Below are positions 24,154 to 35,945 of a stretch of DNA of 64,000 bases, one piece after another. Position 1 is the stretch's first letter, and every line of letters begins with the position of its first letter. This stretch comes from Cryptomeria japonica. Lineage: Eukaryota > Streptophyta > Pinopsida > Cupressales > Cupressaceae. The stretch lies in the NCBI RefSeq assembly GCF_030272615.1, contig NC_081408.1, positions 60,348,114 through 60,412,113 on the forward strand. Direction: 5' to 3'. A program made the position numbers and the translations under genes. Below the pieces are notes generated by a model. It saw only the letters and a list, made by a program, of their open reading frames with translations, did no database searches and had not been told where the DNA came from.

Positions 24154-25396
24154 TGTTAGGATAACCGGTAAACAATTGAGAGGGGGGGGGGAGTGAATCA
24201 GTTCTTAACAGATTATATCAACCAAATCACTTAATAACCTTTAACCGGATCACATATACATTAAGTACCAGAATAGCAGAAACATATACCGGTAAGCAAT
24301 AAAACTTAACAATAAAATAGATAATCAACACAATGCAACCATACCACATAACACCATGATTTGTATCTGGAAAACCCGGAAAAGGAAAAACCACAGTGGG
24401 AAGCGTACCCACAGTCAGATGATACTTATGCAGAAAGTATGTGATACAATGAGGGGCCTGCACATGCAGGAAGACACACTGCCTAGAGCGTATTGTTAAT
24501 TACAAAAGAGTCTCACTAACTACAGAGAGGTTATAACCACCTCAAGATAAGTGGACAACAAACCAGAATAATGAACTGTCAGAGATAGCATCTACCATGC
24601 CTGATTACAGACCCGATTAAGCTCAATACCGGAGGTCTTTAACCTCTTTCGTAATCCCAATTTGATCACCTATGATCGACCAAATCTCCTTTGTATAAGA
24701 TATTACATTTCCATTCCCATACTATAATCTACAATGAGATCTTACATCAATTTATACCAACCCTAAGGCCTAAACCAATTAGGTCGGCCACCTAAAAGAT
24801 ATTACAATAAGATCATTACATACATCCATATTACAATGATATGCCATGTCAGCTTAAGACCAAAACAATAATAACCAATCCATAAATCATTTCGGTAATG
24901 CATAGAGAACACGTTAACATGAGATTGGTCCATAACTTAGATAGGTACCAGACCTAATTTGGGTCCACCACGTCAAAGAAATGTCTTCAAATAGTTGAAG
25001 CAAGTCAGGGATCATCTTGTACATCCTGAATTCCATCTAGAAGCCGCACCAACACCACTTATTCATTTTGCTAGGGTTTCTTAGTGAAAGCTCTGCCGGT
25101 TAAACCTTAAACCCATGTCGTTAAGGGTTTACAAGAGTGTATGATAGCATCCGATCACCAAGTCAATACCAACTGACCAAAACATGCTCCAGAAACATGT
25201 AACACATAAAACCAAACATACTCCATTGATCCAAACATGTCGGAAGTGTCCAACAGATAGTCCCTTCTTCTGGTAACACTAGATCTTCTACCGGTAACCA
25301 AAACCTATCTGCCGGTAACCAACCATAACTGCTAGTGTTGACATCAATGACAAAACATCAACGCAACACATAATCAGTTCATCCATATTGCCAACA
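24154..25396 (-). repeat. 5' LTR of C2
   Basis: 1243 bp, TGTTAGGATAACC to TTGCCAACA on the plus strand. It has a shorter poly(G) run (24182-24191) than its partner, the same hairpin arms (24173-24179, 24198-24204) and the shared block at 24361-24401. Confidence 0.9.
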
Positions 25397-25661
25397 AGTA
25401 CAATATGTAGTAAGTTTTGAAGTTTTGAAGTGTAACTTATTATAATAGACTTCAATAGTAAAAAGTGTAGAAGTATTGAATTAGTGTACATTCTAAAACA
25501 TATTAAAAGGACAAATACTAACTCGAGTACATAACATTTTGATAATTTTAAGGTATGTAATTTTAGCATTATAGAAATAAATTAACTTATTTGAATTTTG
25601 AGTTTGATGTGTACATTTAGTGATGTTAATTTCATATAGACTACAATGTTACATCAATATT

Positions 25662-26470
25662 TGTATACACCCAAAATTGGCTTGAGATAATCAATTAAAT
25701 ACATGCTATTTAATTAAAGCCTAATTCCTCTATCGATAAATAAATTATTTAATTTATTTATATGATTCATGACATTTATTCCTCTTATCTTAATCATTTA
25801 CCTACTCATCTTATCATGCCACATCAACATTTGTCTCATATAATTAAATATTCTCAAATATTTAATTGCTCAAATATCTTCAACAAATTAAAGAGACACA
25901 TGACATTGCAACCAGTTGGGAGGGTAGTTGGCATTCCATTTCACTCTCTATCTTTCACATAGCACTTGGTTCCACTTAAGGAAGCATGATCCACTTTTCT
26001 CTCTAACTTCTCCATCTCCAACCCTTCATCTTCTCAAATTGAATCTTGATCGTCCATCTTTGCCACTTAGGACATGAACCTTGGAAAATCTATAAATAAA
26101 CTCTATTTGCACAAATCAAGGTCTAGAAGTAGCTATGAAGAATAGAGAGCATTAAGCATTTCAAACATTTTAGCAATCTTTGAGGATTTAGCGTAGACTA
26201 GCATAGTTTTAATCATTTAGCATAGATCAAGAGAGTAGTTTAGCATAATGTAGATCAAATTGCATTTCATCTAGATTAATATCATACATTGTAGGAAGAA
26301 TTTCTTGCATTGGCATTCAATCTCATTCTCTACGTTGTCATTTTGAAAGCGACAAGTGCATAAATATGAGATCTAATATGGCTTGATAAATGCTTGGAGA
26401 TAGAGGATAATGGGACATTCACAAGATGTGTTTATTATTTTAATATGATTGATACATATTTTGGTAAACA
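25662..26470 (+). repeat. Probable 5' LTR of T1
   Basis: Runs from TGTATACACCC to GGTAAACA and contains a TATAAATA box near 26091. The end is supported by the primer site six bases later. The start is a guess from the TGTATACACCC word; no second LTR is available to confirm it. Confidence 0.45.
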
Positions 26471-26475
26471 TTTTC

Positions 26476-26487
26476 TGGTGCCCACCT
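26476..26487 (+). other. Primer region of T1
   Basis: TGGTGCCCACCTTGGGGCCC resembles the TGGCGCCCACCGTGGGG signature that follows 5' LTRs of Tat-lineage gypsy elements, with one base changed in the first six. This is the main evidence for the lineage on the 5' side. Confidence 0.6.
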
Positions 26488-26554
26488 TGGGGCCCTGCCC
26501 CAATTTTAACATTTTATTGTAAGTTTTTTGACAGATACATATCCAAAATTCCAT

Positions 26555-26771
26555 TTCAGTGCATTCAACTTAAAGTCTAGTACATTCAACTTAAAATCTC
26601 GCACATTTAATCTCTATTATAATGCATTTAACAGTTCTTATAACACATTCAATCTTTGTTTTAGCGCATTTGATGTATTATGTTGCACATTTGATGCATT
26701 TTGTTGTGCATTTAACATCTTTTCTAGCACATTTAATTTATGTTTTAGTGCATTTGAAATATAAACTAATT
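26555..26771 (+). repeat. 21-bp tandem repeat array 1 (10 units)
   Basis: The CAT of the consensus GYRCATTYRA falls at 26562, 26583, 26604, 26625, 26646, 26667, 26688, 26709, 26730 and 26751, an exact 21-base step. One frame is open from 26528 to 26764 and reads as a heptapeptide repeat of the form [AT]-F-[ND]-x-x-x-[SCN]. Whether it is translated is unknown. Confidence 0.9.
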
Positions 26772-29700
26772 TTTTTCTAAACAATGCCTTTTTCTGTTTT
26801 GTAGGTGAATTTTCAACAGTTGGAGACCTGACATATAAGAATTCTAACTACTGAGAGTGTGTTGTAGGACCTAGCATGGAGATTTCTTCAAAATAATCAT
26901 TTATTTCTTTTATCTATATGCTTAAAATAGGCACATAGCTTAAGTAAAGGGTTAATTGAACATTGTCTACTATGCTTGTAAAGTGATAGGCATATGCTTT
27001 CCCCTTAATTGGGTGACCAAAAGGCCAGTCTCACTCTTTCAATTTATTGTATTAGGATAACACCTTTCAGAAGGCCTGCCCTCCCGAGTAGCCCATAAGG
27101 TCGTGTGAGACGGGAACAACCTAAGTGGGAATAGTTAAAGCCAAGTTATTCCAACCCACTATAATCAAATGTGGTGATGAAAATCACCTCCAACGATAGT
27201 GTTAATTGATAGACCTCCTCGAGTATCCTTGTGATGTGTAAAGCCTTTGTTATAAAGGTTGGGAGGTTTTTTGAGGGAGTTTATCATTGACGCACTAAAC
27301 AAAAAACCCTTACTATGAACCATAAGTGTAGAATCTAGCTGAGTCAGTAACCAAACATTATAATATCAAAGTAAAAGGGTGGCGAAGAATTTACCCACAA
27401 GAAGTCGCCATAAGGCTCCCAAGAAAATGATTCAATTGAGGAGAAATTCTCTTTGGGTCAACTTCTGGCAAAAGGTAAAAAAACGAGCACACTCTATCGG
27501 GACTTCAAATATTTTGTCAAAGTTTGAAGGCCTAGGTTCAAAATTTTGATTTTGCACTTAGAATCCTTTGTAGGATAACACGCTATGTTATATTACAACT
27601 TTAGAAAATAACCAGTTTGGGAACAACGTGTTAATCACACTTGGATGCAGTTGTTAGTGACACGCCATGTTGGTCGCTTGCAAGTGCTACAAGCTCGAAA
27701 ATGTTGAAAATCCATGTGGATGGCCCCTTTCGATGTGACACACTTCTTGTCTTGCTAATCTGCCTTTGTTTTTGATGTAAGATAGCTTTCCGACAAGACC
27801 TCCGTTCTCTCTTATCAGCCCCTTTGTATTATCAGGCCATCACACATAAATGGAAGAGAAAGATTTTGTTCTCAAAACCCTCGTTCCGCCTGATCCCCCA
27901 ACTTTCGATAGTGGGTCCCCTCTCCTCTTTCATGCTTCATGATGTTCGATGTGGTAGCTACCGATTGATCTTCCCTTGCCATAATCCGCTCACGTGGGGC
28001 CAATGGTGATGACTAAAGGCTTTGATGTGACACATTTATTGTCACATTAGCAAACAAATGTCTGTGTGGAGAGGAGTTTGCTCATGTGGGGCCCGTGGTG
28101 ATACATGTTCTTTTTAGCATGACTTGCCTTTCGGCAAGACCCTTTGTCCCTTTGGCCACCCCTTTGGGTTACACCGACAGGCCTCTTTCTTCAGTGTGAC
28201 ATGTGGTGTATCTTGACGACATCCTTCATTTCGATGTGGGAAGGCATTTCAATAAGACCATTTTCAATATGTGTCGAACTCAGAAGTTATACCGAAGGTC
28301 TTTCCTTTGGTGGGATCTCTGTCGGGCTTACTTCACCCCCGTGTCCACTTGTATCATGTTGGCGGCCGTTTATTGATCCACGCGTGTTATGAGCTAGTCA
28401 TGTGGGGCCCTTGGTGTTGTGGCTCCCTTTTTCTACATCACCTTGCGTTTCACCATAACCCAAAATACCTTATGCTGACCTGTGGGAATCATACCGAAAT
28501 GATCCCGCACCATGGAAAAATTGAGAAGGATAGCCGCGTGGGGCAAGAAAGTGAGGCGAAGGGAATAATTTCTTACCTCGCATGGGATCCAGGGTAGAGA
28601 GAAGTACCATGTGGGGTAAGTAATAAAGCAAACAAAAAAAGAAGGGAAGCCTCCCCGCCATCCTGTGTAGAGCATGAAGAGAGGAAATGGGCCCTGTAGA
28701 GTAAAGTATAAAGGGAGAATGGAGGGCTCCGCTGCCCCGCAACACTAAAGGTGATGAAAAGGCAACATTGAGGGATAACAAAGGGCCTTTCTGTAAACAT
28801 GCATAAGCTTACCCCACGGAGGTAGAGTTAAGTCGTCCACGAGAATGCGAGATCACAAAAGGATGAAGTATGATGAGTTGCCTATCCCACAATGGTAAAG
28901 GTGTGATGTAACCAGTGAAGGGGCAACCCTTTGAAGTGAGTATCATGTGGAAAAAGAAAAAATGTTGGAGAATGAGAGAATATTTATCTCGAATGAGTAA
29001 CATGGGCTTGTGGAGAGCAACGCGAGGCAGAACTCGCAAGCATGCAACTCGATAATCAAATTGTCCACATGGGAGATTGACGAAGGTTGACCAGAGGACG
29101 TGTATGAAGCTTTTGATGCCACAGATTCTTGCTGAGAGACTTGATTGTCCACGTGGTTGTTGATCAGAGTTGATCGAGTGATTTGGACAATGAAAGTGAA
29201 TACAAGTGGCTTTCAGATGGTCAACTATAAGATCTGATATGCAGAGGTCAGTGCTCAAAGATGATGGATCTTAAATATGGTAGTTTTCCTATCCAATCAA
29301 TGGAGGTCGACAGAGAATGAAGAATGCGTTAATGGGAATTCTATTGTTGATTGTTTTGCGGCTCAAGATGATCTACAAAGAGGATATCAAATCTTATGGG
29401 AAGTGAAGATTACTAAATATAGTAATCTACTTTCAAGAATTGATTCAAGATGGCAGATGAGGGAATTAATGATGGAGGCCAATCAACAAGAGGGCATATT
29501 TTTGTCACTCCTCAAGAAGATTTCTCAGGATAGTCACAACCGATTGCATTGAATGCTTTCAGAGAGATTACATGCATGACATATGCCTTAGGGCATATCC
29601 AAGTTAGAGGCAACCAGATTTTGACATGTGTATCTCACTTGGCTTGTAACTTGTTTTGTTGCCTTGTTGTATAAAAGGGAATTCAGGGCCAATGAGATGA

Positions 29701-30544
29701 GGTTTTGAGAGGTCCTATCCTTAATTTAATTCTTGAAGTAGGGCTTCCATGTACAATTGAAGGTTAGGAGTAAGCTAGAGTTTTGTTTTCAGTTTGTAGT
29801 CATTTGGCCATTTCAAATAGTGTATAACTAGAATGCATGCAAATCTTAATGTTCTCATTATATTGTCTCCAACATGTAATCTCACTATTTTAGGGAATAA
29901 ATGATCAAGGATCCTCTATTTTGTTCTTGTAAGCTCAGGTGTTTATCTTATTTCTCGCTTCTCTTCAAGGAAGAGATTAAAATGTTTTTAGCAGGATAAT
30001 GAAATGGTGTTGTGTGCATGTAGGATAAATAAGAATTTTTGCAATAGAACTGTAATAGGGGGTATTGATGTAATGCATTAATAATGAGAACTCACTGGTT
30101 ATAGTAAGTCTATTTGGGGTTTAATGTCTACTAGCTGCAACTTGAGTTTGTTGCCCTGATGAAGGCACTGGTAATGGGGTATGCATCCAATTCTTAGAAT
30201 CAATTTATTCTGTTTAAGTCTCTTTTATTTCTTGTTTTTATCTATTGTTTGTAGGAGTAGGTTTAGTGTAGAAACCCATCCCAAATGCTGAGTGAGAGTT
30301 TAGAAGCCAAGATTGTAGCTGGAAATCTGAAGATTCATACACTTTCCTTGGCATATACATATTGGGATATTTGTTTTAATCTGTAATGTCATGAGTGTGG
30401 GAAGTTGTAAGTTGTTTAGGCGTTACATAGGTACACTCGCCTTGGTCTCACAGAGCTAGAAGTGCAAGAGATTTCAGTTGTACAAATGAGTCTCGTTCGT
30501 TGGCCAAATACAACCTTGAACCTATTGATGAGAAAGTGGCTATT
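26772..30544 (+). other. T1 leader, no gene seen
   Basis: About 3.8 kb without recognisable coding sequence. 26800-27500 has the style of Tat-type leaders (for example GGCCTGCCCTCCCGAGTAG at 27075). From 27.7 to 28.7 kb CATGTGGGGCC words recur. A frame at 29277-29552 is open for 91 codons but resembles nothing I know. TATAAAAGGG at 29672 could be a promoter of an unrecognised inserted LTR. Confidence 0.4.
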
Positions 30545-30680
30545 TATTTGGTGCATTTGACCATTTATGTAGCGCATTTGATCTTTGTTATAATCTATTT
30601 GATCACTGTTACTGCGCATTGGACAAATCCTCTCGCACATATACTCATCCTGTTAGCGCATTTAGTCTAGCACATTTGAA
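30545..30680 (+). repeat. 21-bp tandem repeat array 2 (about 7 units)
   Basis: CAT positions 30554, 30575, 30596 (mutated to TAT), 30617, 30638 and 30659 keep the 21-base step; the last unit (30673) is seven bases short. The frame reads A-F-D-x-x-x-S heptads as in array 1 and runs open into 30619-30810. Confidence 0.85.
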
Positions 30681-31121
30681 ACAAAGGGCTCTTCTCGATA
30701 TTATGCAGAAAAAAAACAAACTTGTTTCGTATACCCTTTTTAGTGCTTTACTGGTTCACATCAACACAAAAGTCTTTTCTGAGCAAAATAGACCAAATTC
30801 TAACAAGTGACCCAATTACACATTTCAAAACATATAAATCAAATACTCTATTCACCCACTCGTATCAATCAAATCAATTAAGTTTCAAAATCACGATCTA
30901 TCATCCTCAATCAGGAAAGTTCATTAACATCTTGACATACATAGTCTCATTAATAGGAAAACATCATAATTTCCTATTTAGACTTTGTAAACTTGATACC
31001 AACAAGTATTTGAAATCAAAAACATTTCTTAACATTCACAATTCTATCACTTGTATGACCCATATTGACTAGAGATTAGAAACAAAAAGTCAAATAGAAG
31101 GAAAAATATACACAACCAACA

Positions 31122-33052
31122 ATGGAAGGTAGAGAAGAGAAAATTTTTACAAATATCAAGGTTCTATAAACACAGATGCAAATGAGATAACTGATGAATT
31201 GATCCAAGAAGCTCAACAAGATCCTAAATTTCATAAATTCATGGAAAAAGTTCTAGAATTTGATAAAGAGAGATACTTCCTCATGTTGGTGCATCAAGGT
31301 AAACAACCCTTTGATTTCGATGTAACCAAATTATAAGAAGACCAAAGGAAAAGAGATGTTGATTCAAGGAATAGTGTAAACAATTCGTTAAATGCCTTGA
31401 CTCAACAAATTCAAGCCCTCTAACAACAAATGTTGGACATGCAAAAGGGAACAACAAAGACATACTCCTTGGAAGACATGTGCCCATACCCTTTTGATAG
31501 GATCATAGAATTGATTCTATTGCATCCTAACTTTTAAATCCCTAAATATGACAAATATAGGGGCAAAATGGATCCATAGGTCCATGTTAGAGAGTTTTGT
31601 GCAGAAAGCATGGAGGTATCATACGATGAAAGTTACTTGATGAGGTTATTCCCAAGTATCTTAGGAGGACAAGCCATGGACTGGTTTTCAAAACTTTCTC
31701 TCGGTATCAAATCATATGCAGAATTAGTGGATAAATTTTTCACTCACTACTCATACAACATTGAAAATGAAATCACCATGATTCATCTATGCAATGCAAG
31801 ACAGAAAAGTGGAGAGCCTTTCCTCACTTTCTTACAAAGATGGAGATAATTATCTGCCAAATATCCTCGACCCACACCCGCACAAGAGAAGATGGATATT
31901 TTTATCCACAACCTAAACGATGAGATCAACTATTATCTTGAATTGCAATGTCCACCTAGTTTCAACAAACTCATTGAGAATGGAATCAAAATTGAAGAGG
32001 CCTTGGTAAAGAAAGGGGAAATAAAGATTTAAAAATAAGGGGAAAACAATTCTAATAATCCTAATAACAATAACCACAATGATAAATCAAAATTCTGGAC
32101 AAGGAACAAAAATATTGTTAATGACGGTGTGGTTGATGCACACGACGTGAAACCAAAACAACGCATCCTAAATCTATTAGGTATCAGACCCGCAAACAAT
32201 CAAGAGAACAATAGACCAAAACCACCCCCTAATCCACCTAGCAGGAAATTGACACCTTTGGGGCAGACACTTGAATCAACTTTTAAAGAACTCCTTGCGA
32301 ATAATCTCATAACAGTGTCTGATACACGATATTTTGAACCGAGAGTGAAATCATCATGGTGGAATAATGCACATTATTGTGATTACAACAAAAGTATGGG
32401 GCATAGAACAAACGATTGTCAAAGATTAAAAAATTCGGTACAAGACTTGATAGATAAAGGTGACATAACTATTGAGGGCCACAAGACAAATGATGAACAT
32501 GGAGCCTTTAAAAATATTCTTCCAAATTACAACAAAGGAAAATCCTCTTCATCAAAGAACAAAGGGAGCAAGGTAAACTATATCTATCACGATGTGATTA
32601 ACCACCTTTCAACATTTGACTCACAAATTAATGTTCTCAAAATCAAATAGAAACAAGAAAACACACTGGTAAATATGGTTACAAGAGGTCAAGCTAAAAT
32701 CATTTTGAAAGGTACCACATCAAAAACATCTCCTCCTTCAAATCAATATAGCATAGTGGATTAATTACAAAACTCTCTATCATAGATACCCATATTAGAG
32801 CTTTTGAAAATCTTACCCACACACAAGGACATTCTAGAGAAAGCTCTACTGGATACCACAGTAGCTACCAATTTGGATACCACTGAATTCCAAGCCATGG
32901 TGGGGCATCTAACCGCACCTCACTATCTATCATTATCTGAGAATGATGATGTATCCTTGAGTCATCCATACAATGCTCCACTTCATATTGAGGTCCTAAT
33001 CTATAAACACTGGGTGAAACATGTTCTAATAGATGGAGGAACTAGGTCATAA
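31122..33052 (+). pseudogene. T1 gag with start of protease
   Basis: One frame holds from about 31163 to 33052 with a dozen or so stops. It shows a D-M-C-P-Y-P-F-D segment (31475), the capsid core with A-M-D-W-F and F-L-T-F-L-Q-R-W-R (31610-31849), and a zinc-finger-like C-D-Y-N-K-S-M-G-H-R-T-N-D-C (32375). It then has D-L-I-D-K-G-D-I and finally H-V-L-I-D-G-G (33030), where the aspartic protease active site begins. ATG at 31122 is a plausible start but needs a frame change near 31150. 32129-32650 and 32804-33052 are the longest open parts. This is the capsid protein of T1; it cannot be made intact. Confidence 0.8.
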
Positions 33053-33109
33053 TGAGAATACTGTGGTGTCATTCCGCATTTGAGATATTTAGTCTCATGT
33101 CCTAGGCTG

Positions 33110-33779
33110 AATAGAGGAGTGCATAAAACTTTGCTCTAGCCACCTCAAAAGACAAGGAAGGACCCCAATTTGTACTCTCCTCGTGTGTTCGGTCATGCAT
33201 GGCAGAACCCTGGGTTCGACCATACTAGCTCCACACACTAGTCAAAATGAAACTCTCAACAATGTAAGGTGTCCGACCAATCATATACTAGGACTGGAAA
33301 AGTTGTGGTACCTTTGTAGCATCCCCTAACTAGATCTCACAATCAAGATAAGGTCTCCATGTCACACGGTCCAAATCACCCAAAGCTCGCCTCCAATACT
33401 CTAGTTTCACTAACATCGATTGTGAAACTGTATGACCATAGGCATGAATTTAAGCCTGTCATGGTGCTCGTGATTGAATTGCAACTGGCCATGTCACCGC
33501 TATATGTTCCCAAGTCCATATCTATAATAGTGTAAATCCTACTGATAGACTGGTTGCCTCATCATACACTACTTGATGTAAATCTTGATAAAGGTGGGCA
33601 ACATGCAGATCCCCAATGCATAACGAGTACCCTGTGTTACCATGCTCTCCAAAATACAACCCCACCCCACCTCCAATGCATTAGATCTCCTATCAGGACA
33701 TAAGAATCTTCCTACCAAACTAGCTAGTATAAAGGGCATAGGCTCATAAAACTCCACCATGTACTCCCAAAGAACATCA
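33110..33779 (-). pseudogene. PMD (plant mobile domain) ORF, C-terminal part
   Basis: On minus, 33779-33569 reads W-E-Y-M-V-E-F-Y-E-P-M-P-F. After a frame change near 33620 it continues H-V-A-H-L-Y-Q-D-L and L-L-Q-I-W-T-W-E-H, the conserved core of the plant mobile domain, then Y-W-R-R-A-L near 33395. PMD proteins occur in transposons and as the host silencing factors MAIN and MAIL1. The N-terminal part lies at 40497-40800, on the other side of C3. Stops and frame changes are present. Confidence 0.7.
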
Positions 33780-34844
33780 TGTTGGTATGTTGGATATGTT
33801 GATATGGTTTTGTCATTGATGTCAACACCTATTAACATTTATCAACTCTGGCACTTTGGAGAATTGACAATGTTCACCGGCGAGCAAGTGACTTATGCAC
33901 AGTCACCGGTATCTGGTACACCGACAGGATATAATGTTCACCGACACTTGGAATGACATGGAAAACACTTGGTTATGTTGAAGACATTGTTTGGACACTT
34001 TGTCTTGAAGATTTGTTCATTGATATATTCGTGTTTGCATATTTGCCGTTACCGACAAATAGGTCTAGAATAAGCACCAACATGCTTATCTATTCCAGAT
34101 CAGCACGACATGCTTTGGAGATGATTTATTATTGTTGTAAATGCATTAAGCCGACATGTTGAATAGGTTATTGCATCGGTTATCGATTTAATTATAAATT
34201 GTTTTTATTGTAATATCTTTTAGAGCTGACCTACTAAAATTGGTCTTAGGTTATGGTATATATGTAAGATCTTATTTGTAAGATCAATATGCGAATGTGA
34301 GAAGGATTGTAATTCGGTATATGCGAGAATAAGAAGAGTTATACACGCAGACATCATTTGAAGGTTAAAGGAAGGTTTTTGTGAAGGCAATCAGAACTAC
34401 ACCGGTACTGAATCCAACATATAAAGATGCTATTTTGAGCACTACATCATTATTGGATTTAACCATCCAACTGTAGTCAGTGTGACTCCCATTTGTGTTT
34501 GAGTAGTGAGCTCTAGGCGCTTGGCCTTTCTGCATGTGCAGACCCCATTTGTATACACATACTATCTGCAGTAGTATCATATGATTGTCGGTAAGGTTTC
34601 CCACCATGGTTTTTCCCCTTACAGAGTTTCCACGTACAAATATTGGTGTTATGTGTTGTGGATGTTATTGTCTTTCTATTTCATGTATTAATCTTTATCG
34701 GTACTGCAATTAACTGATAAACTGTCTACCGACATAAAGTTTTGTTTACCGGTATTAAACATTAAGGTTGGTTAAGCTGTTATTGGTTTGAATTTATTTG
34801 ACAACTGATTCACCACCCCCCCTGGTTGTCTCCAAGATCAAACA
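33780..34844 (+). repeat. 5' LTR of C3
   Basis: TGTTGGTATG to GATCAAACA. Carries the shared LTR block at 34600-34640 and, 14 bases before its end, the hairpin arms 34800-34808 and 34824-34830 around a C-rich loop. Confidence 0.92.
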
Positions 34845-34846
34845 AT

Positions 34847-34859
34847 TGGTATCAGAGCC
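34847..34859 (+). other. Primer-binding site of C3
   Basis: TGGTATCAGAGCC, two bases after the LTR; complementary to initiator Met tRNA. Confidence 0.88.
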
Positions 34860-34901
34860 TAGTCCTCTTTTTGCAGAAGTTTAATAGCTTGAGGAGATCC
34901 A

Positions 34902-35945
34902 ATGTCTTCTAACTATTTCAGGAAGGACAATCCTAAACTTGATGGAACCAACTATGGGATATGGAAGATCAGGATGGAGACACATCTGAATTGCATTGGG
35001 AAGGACATATGGGAAGTTATAAAGAATGGCTATATTGCTCCTACTCAGAATCAGCCTAATCCACCTAACTTGGCAAAAGATGAGGAAAATGATTGTAAAG
35101 CAAGAGAAGCACTTTTGAGCGTATTATTAGATCAGAAAATCATGGGATTATCAGATAGATCTACTACTAAAGCTATTTGGGACCATTTGGAAACATTGAA
35201 TGAAGGACATTCCATAGTCAAAATTGCAAAACTCGAGAGCTTCTAAGTTAGGTATGAAAATCTGAAAATGGAAGAAGATGAAAGGATTTATGCTTTTATG
35301 GAAAGAGTAAATGAAATTGTTTTGGGTATTAAATGTTGTGGATGAACCTTAAGTGAAGATGAAATCGTTTCAAAATTTTTAAGAGGATTGCCATCGGCAT
35401 ACAAAATGAAAGTTACTATTATAAATGAGTTAAGAACAATGCCTAATACATCAGTAACTAGGGACACACTGATTGGAAAACTTTCAGCTTTTGAAATTGA
35501 GGAATTTGGTCTTGTTGCTACTATAAAGACAGATTTAGCTTTTAAGGCATCAACATCATCCGCACCATCATTTGACAAATCTGATTGGAAAGGATTTTAT
35601 GCAAGAGAACTTGAAGAAAACATGAGAGAAAGTGAAGAACTTGAAGAACTATTTGCAAGGAAAATGCCTAAAGGTCTAGTTGGAAGTAAGTATGAAGGTA
35701 AAGCAACCTTTAAATGTTTTAACTGTAATAAGATTGGTCATATGGCATCAAGATGCCCTGATAGACATGCAAGATTGAGAGAAGAAGCTGGAAGAACATA
35801 CAACCCTAACCCTGAATATCAGAGATACAAATTTAAGAAGAATAAAGACAAATCTTGTTATCTTGCTGATGAAGGAGTCACTGATGATTCTGATGAGGAT
35901 CCGACAGACAATGGATGGGTCATTGTTGCTATAACTGAAGATTAA
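34902..35945 (+). pseudogene. C3 gag
   Basis: ATG at 34902 follows the primer site by about 40 bases. UBN2-type capsid with K-L-D-G-T-N-Y-G-I-W-K (residues 11-21), I-M-G-L-S and L-R-G-L-P-S-A-Y-K, then an intact CCHC knuckle C-F-N-C-N-K-I-G-H-M-A-S-R-C (about 35715-35756) and an acidic tail. In-frame stops: TAA at 35244, TGA at about 35343 and TAA at 35943. The frame itself is unbroken across gag. Confidence 0.9.

Larger units (their letters stand above)
18356..25396 (-). mobile_element. Ty1/copia element C2, full length but decayed
   Basis: 7041 bp with two LTRs, an AGTAC target duplication on each side (18351-18355 and 25397-25401), a primer site, a purine tract and a gag-pol region in the usual copia order gag, protease, integrase, RT, RNase H. 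The terminal TG is mutated to TA at 18356. The two LTRs show about ten differences in a 105-base stretch aligned by eye (starting at 18541 and 24331), so the insertion is not recent. Confidence 0.92.

Noticed and set aside
26555-26771. CRISPR-like regular array
   Set aside because: Units are contiguous 21-mers without unique spacers, in plant DNA.
29277-29552. 91-codon ORF as a host gene
   Set aside because: No family recognised and no clear exon structure; left as part of the leader.
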